The notes beneath the pieces are model-generated. The model did no database searches and was not told the DNA's origin. It saw only the letters and a program-made list of their open reading frames with translations. This document shows, piece by piece, positions 49,214 through 56,540 of a stretch of 64,000 nucleotides of DNA. Within the stretch, counting starts at the first letter, position 1. Every line of letters begins with the position of its first letter. Both the position numbers and the translations under genes were made by a program. The stretch comes from Streptomyces aureoverticillatus (GTDB taxonomy: Bacteria > Actinomycetota > Actinomycetes > Streptomycetales > Streptomycetaceae), in assembly GCF_014649395.1 (NCBI RefSeq), contig NZ_BMSY01000001.1:310001-374000 (forward strand). The letters run 5' to 3'.

Positions 49214-50980
49214 CTGACTACGACTTTCCGAGAGCTCGGGATCCTTCCCGAGACGGCCGAGGCCCTTGAGGCCGTCGGCATCATCAGTCCCTTCCCCATC
49301 CAGGAGATGACGCTCCCCGTAGCGCTCTCCGGCACCGACGTCATCGGCCAGGCGAAGACCGGCACCGGCAAGACGCTGGGCTTCGGTCTCCCGCTCCTCG
49401 AGCGCGTGGTCGTCCCCGCGGACGTCGAGGCGGGCCGCGCCGAGCCCGAGCAGCTGACCGAGGCGCCGCAGGCCCTCATCGTCGTCCCCACCCGCGAGCT
49501 GTGCCAGCAGGTCACCAACGACCTGCTCACCGCCGGCAAGGCGCGCAACGTCCGCGTCCTCGCCATATACGGCGGCCGTGCCTACGAGCCGCAGGTCGAG
49601 GCCCTCAAGAAGGGCGTCGACGTGATCGTCGGCACCCCGGGCCGACTGCTCGACCTGGCCGGCCAGCGCAAGCTGAACCTGAAGCACGTCAAGTGCCTCG
49701 TCCTCGACGAGGCCGACGAGATGCTCGACCTGGGCTTCCTGCCCGACGTCGAGAAGATCATCAACATGCTTCCGGTGAAGCGCCAGACGATGCTCTTCTC
49801 CGCGACGATGCCGGGCGCCGTCATCGGCCTCGCCCGCCGCTACATGTCGCAGCCCACGCACATCCGCGCCACGGCGCCGGACGGCGAGGGCCAGACCGTC
49901 GCGAACACCGCGCAGTTCGTCTACCGCGCGCACTCCATGGACAAGCCGGAGATGGTCTCCCGCATCCTGCAGGCCGAGGGCCGCGGACTCGCGATGATCT
50001 TCTGCCGTACGAAGCGGACGGCCGCCGACATCGCCGAGCAGCTGGAGCGCCGGGGCTTCGCCTCCGGCGCCGTGCACGGCGACCTGGGCCAGGGCGCGCG
50101 CGAGCAGGCCCTGCGGGCGTTCCGCAACGGCAAGGTCGACGTGCTGGTGTGCACCGACGTCGCCGCGCGCGGCATCGACGTCGAGGGCGTCACGCACGTC
50201 ATCAACTACCAGTCGCCGGAGGACGAGAAGACGTACCTCCACCGCATCGGCCGCACCGGCCGCGCGGGCGCCAAGGGCATCGCGATCACGCTCGTCGACT
50301 GGGACGACATCCCGCGCTGGCAGCTCATCAACAAGGCGCTGGAGCTGGACTTCAACGACCCGGTCGAGACGTACTCCAGCTCCCCGCACCTGTACGAGGA
50401 GCTGAACATCCCCGCCGGTACGAAGGGTGTCCTGCCGCGTACGGAGCGCACCCGGGCCGGGCTCGACGCCGAAGAGGTCGAGGACCTGGGCGAGACCGGT
50501 GGCCGCGGCTCCCGTGGCTCCGCCGGCCGCGGTGGCTCGCGGCGCGGTGAGCGTTCCGGTGAGCGTTCTGGTGGTCGGGCCCAGGCGGAGGAAGCCGAGG
50601 CCGAGCGGCCCGCGCGTACGCCGCGGCGTCGGCGTCGCACGCGTGCGGGTGCGCCGCTGGACGGCGCGGCCGCGTCGGCGGTGGCACAGGACGCCGCGTC
50701 GGCCGAGGCCGTGGCCGCGTCCGACACCGCGTCCGTCGTGGCCGAGGCCGCGCCTGCCGCCGCGGAGGAGGCCGCGCCGCGTACGCCGCGTCGGCGCCGC
50801 CGCACGCGTGCGGGCGGCGAGGCCGCCGGTTCCGCGGTGAGCGCTGCCGCGCAGGTGGACGTGGCGGAGGCCGCGAAGGCTGCGAAGTCCACTGAGGGCG
50901 TGGCGGCCGCGGAGGACGCTCCCGTGGCCAAGCCGCGGCGCCGTCGCACCCGGAAGGTCGCCGACTCCGCGGACAGCTAG
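49214..50980 (+). CDS. DEAD-box RNA helicase, apparent CTG start
   Basis: A 588-residue DEAD-box helicase. Motifs: Q motif with PFPIQEM and the upstream Phe in TTTFRELG, AKTGTGKT (I), PTRELC (Ia), TPGRLLD (Ib), LVLDEADEMLDLGF (II), SATMPG (III), MIFCRTKRTA (IV), ARGIDVEGVTHVINYQ (V) and HRIGRTGRAG (VI). The C terminus is basic with three TPRRRRRTRAG-like repeats for RNA binding. The first ATG (49307) would remove the Q motif, while the conserved N terminus is in frame back to a CTG at 49214 preceded by GAGG; no ATG, GTG or TTG lies between. I therefore place the start at CTG. It corresponds to RhlE (Rv3211) of M. tuberculosis and would unwind structured RNA in the cytosol. Confidence 0.9.
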   Translation: MTTTFRELGILPETAEALEAVGIISPFPIQEMTLPVALSGTDVIGQAKTGTGKTLGFGLPLLERVVVPADVEAGRAEPEQLTEAPQALIVVPTRELCQQVTNDLLTAGKARNVRVLAIYGGRAYEPQVEALKKGVDVIVGTPGRLLDLAGQRKLNLKHVKCLVLDEADEMLDLGFLPDVEKIINMLPVKRQTMLFSATMPGAVIGLARRYMSQPTHIRATAPDGEGQTVANTAQFVYRAHSMDKPEMVSRILQAEGRGLAMIFCRTKRTAADIAEQLERRGFASGAVHGDLGQGAREQALRAFRNGKVDVLVCTDVAARGIDVEGVTHVINYQSPEDEKTYLHRIGRTGRAGAKGIAITLVDWDDIPRWQLINKALELDFNDPVETYSSSPHLYEELNIPAGTKGVLPRTERTRAGLDAEEVEDLGETGGRGSRGSAGRGGSRRGERSGERSGGRAQAEEAEAERPARTPRRRRRTRAGAPLDGAAASAVAQDAASAEAVAASDTASVVAEAAPAAAEEAAPRTPRRRRRTRAGGEAAGSAVSAAAQVDVAEAAKAAKSTEGVAAAEDAPVAKPRRRRTRKVADSADS

Positions 50981-51560
50981 TCCCACCCACCGTCCACCCA
51001 CCCGTGCCCGGGGCCATCGGCCCTGGCCGCGGGTGGGTGTCGTTGTACCCCGTGCCGGGGTGGGCCGGGGGGCGGGTGCCCTCGCCCCGGGTGCCCTCGC
51101 CCCGCACGGCCGTGTGACCGCCCCTCTCCGCCGCCCCGCGGCGGACCTCCCACCCGCCCACCCGTCTACTGCGGCCCAGAAGTGCCCCGGGGGGCGTCCG
51201 ACCCAACCGTCACCCACGGCCCACCCGGCACCTGCGTCGCCTCGGTACCGCCGCTTCGTCGGCGTCTGCGACTCGGTGACACGACCTCGCGGGCGCCTGC
51301 GCCGCGGAGGCGCGACTTCGTTGGGCATCTGCGGCCCGGACGTTCCTGCCGACCCGCTGTGGGCAGCTGGGCCGCCCAGGGGGCGGCACGGGTGGGCACA
51401 GCCCAGGCCGACGGTGCGACTGACGCATGGGGAAGGGCACCCGCCCAGGCCGACGGCGTCGCCGACGCGTGGGGCGAGGCACCCGCCCACGCCGACGGTG
51501 CCGTTACGGCCGACCAGAGGCGCCCCCCTGCCCAAGGCCCCCGGCCAGTACCCTCGCGGC
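50981..51560. other. 580-bp gene-free region with tandem repeats
   Basis: No frame here has a ribosome site or family similarity; the frame that runs into the hydrolase gene encodes Pro/Arg/Gly-rich sequence. It contains a 42-bp-period repeat (51401-51500) and low-complexity runs. I see no RNA gene in it. Confidence 0.5.
51401..51500. repeat. 42-bp-period tandem repeat
   Basis: GCCCAGGCCGACGGTG-type starts occur at 51401, 51443 and 51485, each followed in the first two units by a diverged GACGCATGGGG segment. It lies 60 bp before the alpha/beta hydrolase start. Confidence 0.7.
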
Positions 51561-52424
51561 ATGAGTAGGCCCCCCACCTTCATCCCGCCCGAAGGCACCC
51601 TCGCGTACCCCCTGCGTACCGCTCGCGGCGACTTCGCCGTGCTGGACACCCGGCCGAGCGGCGCGGTCAAGGGCACCGCCCTGCTCCTGCCGGGGTTCAC
51701 CGGGAGCAAGGAGGACTTCATCGCCCTGCTCCGGCCGCTCGCCGCCGCCGGCTACCGCACCGTGTCCATCGACGGCCGCGGCCAGTACGAGTCCCCCGGC
51801 CCGGACGACGAATCGGCGTACGCCCAGGACGAGTTGGCGCGTGACGTGCTGGCCCAGGCGGCCGTCGTCCGCGGGCCCGAGGAGGGGCCCCCGCACCTGC
51901 TCGGCCACTCCCTCGGCGGCCTCGTCGCCCGTGCCGCCGTCCTGCTCGCACCCCCCGGCACCTTCGCCTCGCTCACCCTCATGGCGTCAGGACCGGCCCA
52001 CGTGGCCCCGCCCCAGCAGGCCCGCGCCAAGCTCCTCACGGACACCCTCGCCGTCCATCCCATGGACGTGGTGTGGGACGCGATGCGGGCCATGGACACG
52101 CCGGAGGACGCCGACATCGACGGCGTCGACCTGCGCGCCCGCTGGCTCCGCAACAATCCGGCCCAACTCATCGCCACCGGCAAGCAGTTGTGCACCGAGC
52201 CGGACCGCGTCGACGAACTCGCCGGCACCCCCCTGCCCAAGCACGTCGTCTCCGGCGTACGCGACGACACCTGGCCCGTACCACTCCTCGACGACATGGC
52301 GCGCCGCCTCGACGCCCGCCGCACCGTGATCACCGGCGCGGAGCACTCCCCCAACACCGACCGCCCGCAGGAGACGGCCGCCGCCCTCACCGCCTTCTGG
52401 GACGAGGTCGGCTCCCGGCCGTGA
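51561..52424 (+). CDS. Alpha/beta hydrolase
   Basis: A 287-residue alpha/beta hydrolase: ALLLPGFTGSKEDF (oxyanion loop), VSIDGRGQYESPGP, the nucleophile elbow LLGHSLGGLVAR (Ser), SGVRDDTWPV (Asp) and ITGAEHSPNTDRP (His). ATG 51561 is the first Met of the family core; ribosome site is weak (CTCGCGGC precedes). It has no signal peptide. Its substrate is unknown. Convergent with the NYN gene, with a repetitive 55-bp spacer (GCAGCACTGCCGCAAC type). Confidence 0.87.
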   Translation: MSRPPTFIPPEGTLAYPLRTARGDFAVLDTRPSGAVKGTALLLPGFTGSKEDFIALLRPLAAAGYRTVSIDGRGQYESPGPDDESAYAQDELARDVLAQAAVVRGPEEGPPHLLGHSLGGLVARAAVLLAPPGTFASLTLMASGPAHVAPPQQARAKLLTDTLAVHPMDVVWDAMRAMDTPEDADIDGVDLRARWLRNNPAQLIATGKQLCTEPDRVDELAGTPLPKHVVSGVRDDTWPVPLLDDMARRLDARRTVITGAEHSPNTDRPQETAAALTAFWDEVGSRP

Positions 52425-52479
52425 CCCGGCACTCGCGCCTCAGCAGCACTGCCGCAACGTCAGCAGCGCTGCCGCAACC

Positions 52480-53415
52480 TCAGTAGCACTGCTGCAAGTG
52501 GTCCCAGAACCCGTCCCGCAGCACCCGCCGCAGGTCCGACTGGCCCCGCAGCGAGTAGTCCAGCAGCCGCTCCGCCTCCACGAGGAGTTCCTGGTCGACC
52601 GAGCCCGGCAGATAGGGGTGGCCGGGCAGCAGGCCCACCAGCGCCTCCCGGCCCCGCGCCGCGAGCCACTTCGCGGAGATCTGGGCGCCGACGAAGCGCA
52701 CGTCCTCCCGTGAGGGCCGGGCCGCCGTCGACAGGCCCTCGTACGGCACGGCGGGGCGGCGCGTGACGAACGGCTTGAAGAAGTCCGCGTCGAAGGTGCG
52801 CTGGCTGTCGACCTCCCAGAGGAGCGGCTCGGCCTGGTTGCGGCCGTCGGGTGCCTCGATGCCCCACAGGTGGACGCGCGCGCCGTACCCCTGCGCCGCC
52901 TCGACCGCCGACACCAGATCCTCGTCGCCGCCGATCAGCGCCGCATCGCTGATGGCGCGGTGCCTCGCCAGGGACTCCAGGTCGGAGCGGATCAGCGAGT
53001 CGACGCCCTTCTGCTGGTTGTTGGCGTTGAGGTTGCCCAGGCGCACCTTGACGTCCGGGAGTTCCGCGATCGTCTGCTGCTCCGAGGTGTGGATGCGACG
53101 TCTCGCGCCGTCGTACCAGTACACGCGCAGCAGGCGGCTGTCCGCGAAGATCGTGCGCGCCTTGTCGATCAGCGCTTCGATCAGCCCTTCGGCGTCGAGC
53201 TCGAAGGCGCGCCGGTCCTCGGTGCCCGCTGCGAGGCGCCCGGCGGCCGCGTACAGATAGCCGGCGTCCACGAAGATCGCGTGCGTGGACGGGGTCTTCG
53301 CCACCTCGGCGAGCATGCGCTCGAGCAGCCCGTTGGTGCGCTCGAGGCGAGCGTTGATCCCGCCGGTCTCGTCAATGGTCCCGCCGGACTCGTCAATGGT
53401 CTCGTCCATGTCCAT
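52480..53415 (-). CDS. NYN (PIN-like) domain protein, putative ribonuclease
   Basis: A 311-residue protein. The NYN/LabA-type PIN-like domain spans about residues 45-200: AIFVDAGYLYAAAG (first Asp), VYWYDGARRRIHT, QKGVDSLIRSDL (second Asp) and AALIGGDEDLVSAVEAAQGYGARVHLWG (acidic third site). These Asp residues would bind metal for RNA cleavage. A C-terminal helical domain (about 225-311) is of unknown type. The N terminus has a small duplication IDESGGTIDETGG. ATG 53415 was chosen; ATG 53409 is an alternative. The 50-residue gene reads away from it, with a sigma-R type promoter between. Confidence 0.87.
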   Translation of the reverse strand: MDMDETIDESGGTIDETGGINARLERTNGLLERMLAEVAKTPSTHAIFVDAGYLYAAAGRLAAGTEDRRAFELDAEGLIEALIDKARTIFADSRLLRVYWYDGARRRIHTSEQQTIAELPDVKVRLGNLNANNQQKGVDSLIRSDLESLARHRAISDAALIGGDEDLVSAVEAAQGYGARVHLWGIEAPDGRNQAEPLLWEVDSQRTFDADFFKPFVTRRPAVPYEGLSTAARPSREDVRFVGAQISAKWLAARGREALVGLLPGHPYLPGSVDQELLVEAERLLDYSLRGQSDLRRVLRDGFWDHLQQCY

Positions 53416-53544
53416 ACGGAACGCATTGTCCCGTCCGTCACTCGGCAGGCACAACCGGTAGCCGTTACTCAGCGAACACAACCAGCCGCGATACAGTCAC
53501 GAAACAGGGTGTTCATTAGCCTCGCGAAAATTTTCCTTAGCGTA

Positions 53545-53571
53545 GGGAATGTTTGAACGGGTCAAGCCGTT
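53545..53571 (+). promoter_or_regulatory. Sigma-R type promoter of the 50-residue gene
   Basis: GGGAAT (53545-53550), 18-bp spacer and GTT (53569-53571), an exact fit to GGAAT-N18-GTT. It is followed by two 15-bp repeats (53580-53609) near the expected transcription start and by the ATG at 53660. Confidence 0.7.
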
Positions 53572-53579
53572 GGACCCTG

Positions 53580-53609
53580 TGTAGACAGCGGTCATGTAGA
53601 CAGCAGTCA
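53580..53609. repeat. Two tandem 15-bp repeats at a promoter
   Basis: TGTAGACAGCGGTCA (53580-53594) and TGTAGACAGCAGTCA (53595-53609), followed by a partial third copy (GGACAGCAGTT). They lie at the predicted start of transcription. Confidence 0.7.
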
Positions 53610-53659
53610 CAGGACAGCAGTTCTCCTTCAGGAGGATCACCAGACGAAGGGAGAAGCCC

Positions 53660-53812
53660 ATGCGCTTCGAAATCATGCGACTCGACGACGTCGACGGCAC
53701 CGCCGTGGACACGACCGTCGTGGACGCCGCCTCCGTCAACCGGATCGTGCAGCAAGCCGCCGCCATAGGGCAGCGCCTCTACATCCGTCCGGCCGACGCC
53801 TCGGCCTCATAA
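53660..53812 (+). CDS. 50-residue conserved-looking small protein
   Basis: A 50-codon gene: ATG 53660 follows GAAGGGAG, stop TAA at 53810-53812. It begins MRFEIMRLDDVDGTAVDTTV and has a central VDAASVNRIVQQAAAIGQRLYIRP. Third-position GC and the ribosome site support translation, and a clean terminator follows. No known domain. A sigma-R type promoter lies about 90 bases upstream, so it may be a small protein of the thiol-stress response, which is inference. Confidence 0.78.
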   Translation: MRFEIMRLDDVDGTAVDTTVVDAASVNRIVQQAAAIGQRLYIRPADASAS

Positions 53813-53841
53813 CGGCGCCGATCGGCCTCATCACACACTCC

Positions 53842-53886
53842 AGAGCCCTGTACGCCACCGGAACGTCCGGTGCCGTACAGGGCTCT
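53842..53886. terminator. Bidirectional terminator
   Basis: AGAGCCCTGTACG (53842-53854) and its complement (53874-53886) enclose CCGGA/TCCGG, making a nearly continuous stem. It separates the 50-residue gene from the convergent marC. Confidence 0.8.
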
Positions 53887-53924
53887 GTGCGTGGTACGGC
53901 CGCCGCCGGGGTCACTCGATCGGC

Positions 53925-54527
53925 TCAACCGCCGCGGATCACCTGCGTCACGCCGTTGATGATCTGCTGCACCGCGATCGCCGACAGCATCATCCCGGCG
54001 AGCCGCGTCACGAGCACGACACCGCCGTCCTTGATGACGCGGATGATCAGCAGTGAGAAGCGCATCGCCAGGAACAGCACCACGTGAATGGCGAGAATCG
54101 CCGCCCACACCGAGACCTGCTCCATGCCGTCGGCGTGCTGCACGGCCAGGATCACCTGCACGATCGCGCCCGGTCCGGCGAGCAGCGGCATGCCGAGCGG
54201 CACCAGGGCGACGTTCACGTCCTTGGTCTGCTGCGGCTCGTCGTTCTTGCCGGTGAGCAGGTCGAGGGCGACCAGGAGCAGCAGCAGGCCACCCGCGATC
54301 ATCAGTGCCTGCGTGGAGACGTGCAGATAGTCGAGGATCTGCTGGCCGACGATGCCGAAGAGGGTGATGACCCCGAGGGCCACGCACACGGCCTGGAAGG
54401 CCATCTTCTTCTGGACCTTGGCGGGGCGGCCCGCGGTGAGCCCGAGGAAGATCGGCGTGACCCCAGGGGGGTCCATGATGACAAAAAGGGTGAGAAAGAG
54501 GGATCCGAAGACGGCGACGTCGAACAC
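53925..54527 (-). CDS. MarC family integral membrane protein
   Basis: A 200-residue membrane protein with the MarC start FGSLFLTLFVIMDPPGVTPIFLGLT, then VPLGMPLLAGPGAIVQVILAV (the conserved PLLAGPG motif) and six predicted helices. MarC proteins are of unknown function despite an early link to multiple antibiotic resistance. GTG 54527 was chosen; the ribosome site is weak. It lies 47 bp after the PHP gene in the same direction and could share its transcript. Confidence 0.92.
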   Translation of the reverse strand: MFDVAVFGSLFLTLFVIMDPPGVTPIFLGLTAGRPAKVQKKMAFQAVCVALGVITLFGIVGQQILDYLHVSTQALMIAGGLLLLLVALDLLTGKNDEPQQTKDVNVALVPLGMPLLAGPGAIVQVILAVQHADGMEQVSVWAAILAIHVVLFLAMRFSLLIIRVIKDGGVVLVTRLAGMMLSAIAVQQIINGVTQVIRGG

Positions 54528-54574
54528 AGTGAGGGCCTTGCGGGAGAGGGTCGTACGGACGGGACGGTGGCGTG

Positions 54575-55450
54575 TTACGCGGCCGGGGCTCCGCCCGCGC
54601 CCGGCACCGGGAAGGCTCCCGTGGCCCGGCGGGTGATCTCGCCGTAGATCTCGGGGTCGGTGGTGTACTCACCGAGCACGCAGGTCTTGCGGGTGCCGTG
54701 GTAGTCGCTCGACCCGGTGACGAGCAGGCCCAGGTCGGCGGCGAGGCCGCGCAGTCGGGGGCCCGACTCGGGCGCGTACGCCAGTTGTTCCGGGTGGTCG
54801 ACCTCGATGCCGTCGAGGCCCGCGGCGGCCAGTTCGGCTATCGCCGACTCGGGGACGACCTTGCCGCGCTGGGCGGCGGCCGGGTGCGCGAAGACGGTGA
54901 CGCCGCCCGCGGCCTTGACCAGGCGGATCGCGTCGAAGGGGTCGAGCTCGTGCTTCTCGGCGTAGGCCCGGCCGCCGTCGGCGAGCCAGTCGGGCGTGAA
55001 GGCGTCCGACACGGTCGGTACGACGCCGAGCTCGACCAGCGCCTCCGCGACGTGCGGGCGGCCCACGGAGCCGTCGCCCGCGATGCGCGCCACCTGTTCC
55101 CAGGTGACGGGGACGCCGAGTTCCTGAAGCTTGCGGACCATCGTCTGCGCGCGCGGCACGCGGTCGTCGCGGACGAGTTCGCGCTCGCGGGCCAGCTCCG
55201 GCTCTTCGGGGTCGAAGAGGTACGCCAGCATGTGCATCCCGATGCCGTCGAGGCGGCAGGACAGCTCGGCGCCGGTGACGAGGGTGAGGCCGGGCGGCAG
55301 CGCGGCGATCGCCTCGGCGTGGCCGCGGGTCGTGTCGTGGTCGGTCAGCGCGACCACGTCCAGACCGGCGGCGGCCGCGTTCCGGACCAGCTCGGCCGGG
55401 GTGTCCGTGCCGTCGGAGGCGGTGGAGTGGCTGTGCAGGTCTACGCGCAC
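54575..55450 (-). CDS. PHP domain phosphoesterase
   Basis: A 291-residue PHP-domain protein with its metal motifs in order: VRVDLHSHSTASDGT, VALTDHDTTRGHAEA, GAELSCRL, VFAHPAAAQRGK, GIEVDHPE and VTGSSDYHGTRK. These bind a trinuclear metal centre and the family includes 3',5'-nucleoside bisphosphate phosphatase and polymerase-associated enzymes; the exact substrate is not clear. GTG 55450 with GGAG upstream puts the first motif at the N terminus, as usual for the family; a start at 55492 would add 14 residues. Confidence 0.9.
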   Translation of the reverse strand: MRVDLHSHSTASDGTDTPAELVRNAAAAGLDVVALTDHDTTRGHAEAIAALPPGLTLVTGAELSCRLDGIGMHMLAYLFDPEEPELARERELVRDDRVPRAQTMVRKLQELGVPVTWEQVARIAGDGSVGRPHVAEALVELGVVPTVSDAFTPDWLADGGRAYAEKHELDPFDAIRLVKAAGGVTVFAHPAAAQRGKVVPESAIAELAAAGLDGIEVDHPEQLAYAPESGPRLRGLAADLGLLVTGSSDYHGTRKTCVLGEYTTDPEIYGEITRRATGAFPVPGAGGAPAA

Positions 55451-55570
55451 GTAAGGGCTCCACGCTTTTCGGGACTGACGGGGGACGCTCAAGGATAACG
55501 GGACCGCAGCCCGGGCCCCGCCCTCGCCTGGGGCTTCGCCCCTCTCCCCCTTGTCGGCGCTCCGCGCCTC

Positions 55571-55634
55571 GCCCTCAAACGCCGGGCGGGCTGAATACCC
55601 ACCCGCACATTTTCAGCCCGTCCGGCGATTGAGG
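55571..55634. repeat. Inverted pair of the Streptomyces TTTGAGGAC/GCCGG repeat
   Basis: GCCCTCAAACGCCGGGCGGG at 55571-55590 (plus CTGAA) and TTCAGCCCGTCCGGCGATTG at 55612-55631 are inverted copies, able to form a hairpin of about 23 bp. Same repeat family as at 28.36 and 47.86 kb. Confidence 0.7.
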
Positions 55635-55664
55635 ACGAGGCCGTTCAGGCCGATAGCGGGGGGT

Positions 55665-55688
55665 CCAGGGGGGCGGCAGCCCCCCTGG
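55665..55688 (-). terminator. Terminator of the DUF6758 gene
   Basis: CCAGGGGGG (55665-55673), CGGCAG, CCCCCCTGG (55680-55688), immediately after the DUF6758 stop at 55689. Confidence 0.65.
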
Positions 55689-56330
55689 TTACGGCGTCAG
55701 CAGCCGCGGTGACAGCGCGCCGCACGGCAGGAGGTCCACCTCCGCGCCCGCGTCCCGCAAGTCCGTGAGCACCAGCTCGTCGTACATCAGCAGCCCCGAC
55801 TGCTCGGGCCAGGCGATCGCCCAGAGCCACAGGCCGCGCGCCTCGCCGGCGAAGACGGCGCGGTCGTCGGGCGTGCCGGGCACGTGCCACATGGCCGTGG
55901 GCCGTCCGGCCGCGAGGACCTTGGCCTGGGCGGGCTTGCCGACGCTCATGGAGGGGCCGGGGTCGGGGCCGTCGATGCCGGCGTAGCGCGCGCCGAGGCC
56001 GACGCCCAACTCCTCGGCGACCAGGACCAGTTCACCGACGCCGCCGAGCGGGGCGGGCCCGGAGCAGGCCACGGCGGTGGCGCGGCCGCCGCTGCGGTCG
56101 TCACCCGCGCAGGCCACGCCCGTGAAGAGCCAGCCGACGGGCAGCGGCCACGGCATCCACACGGGCACCTGGGCGCGGTGCACCACGACCTGGAGTGCCT
56201 CGACGCTGGGCGGGATCACGGGCTGCAGCGGGTGCACCGTCCCGTGCACATCGCACTGCCAGGAGTCGGCGAAGAGACCGGGAGCCCTGACCCGGCCACC
56301 ACACTTCGGGCAACTGGGTTCGCCCCTCAT
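55689..56330 (-). CDS. DUF6758 family protein
   Basis: A 213-residue protein with an N-terminal zinc-ribbon (CPKCGGRVRAPG...WQCDVHGTVHPLQP; Cys-x2-Cys and a Cys/His pair) followed by a domain with VPVWMPWPLPVGWLFTGVACAGDD and PTAMWHVPGTPDDRAVFAGEARGLWLWAIAWPEQSGLLMYDEL (about residues 145-190). This is the actinobacterial family listed as DUF6758. No activity is known. ATG 56330 is used; a TTG nine bases earlier is possible. Confidence 0.82.
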   Translation of the reverse strand: MRGEPSCPKCGGRVRAPGLFADSWQCDVHGTVHPLQPVIPPSVEALQVVVHRAQVPVWMPWPLPVGWLFTGVACAGDDRSGGRATAVACSGPAPLGGVGELVLVAEELGVGLGARYAGIDGPDPGPSMSVGKPAQAKVLAAGRPTAMWHVPGTPDDRAVFAGEARGLWLWAIAWPEQSGLLMYDELVLTDLRDAGAEVDLLPCGALSPRLLTP

Positions 56331-56461
56331 AGCGCCCAACGGTCCTCCCCACTCGGCGCCCCGTCAAGGACGATCACCCGTCCGGAGGCGGCCCCCTCTC
56401 CCCTCCCCCTCTCCTTTCCCCGGGCCCATCACCAGGGAAAACTAGATGTAGCTTGCATTAA

Positions 56462-56474
56462 TTAGATCATCTAA
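56462..56474. promoter_or_regulatory. Operator-like palindrome in AT-rich promoter of the MFS gene
   Basis: TTAGATCATCTAA is a perfect palindrome with one central base, in a 70-bp AT-rich stretch (about 56440-56510) that is unusual for this genome. It lies 67 bases before the MFS start and would suit a MarR- or PadR-type repressor; no such gene is adjacent. Confidence 0.55.
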
Positions 56475-56540
56475 CTTATTGTGTGTATACGTCAACGATC
56501 TAGGTCCGGAAGCATCCGGAAGCACACGAAGGAGCGGCGG

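Noticed and set aside
51033..51560. N-terminal extension of the alpha/beta hydrolase by 176 residues
   Set aside because: The extra sequence is Pro/Arg/Gly-rich, encoded by repetitive DNA and unlike any signal peptide or domain; the family begins at ATG 51561.
53497..53766. An 89-codon frame opposite the 50-residue gene
   Set aside because: Antisense to a gene with a better ribosome site, promoter and terminator; it would also start inside that gene.
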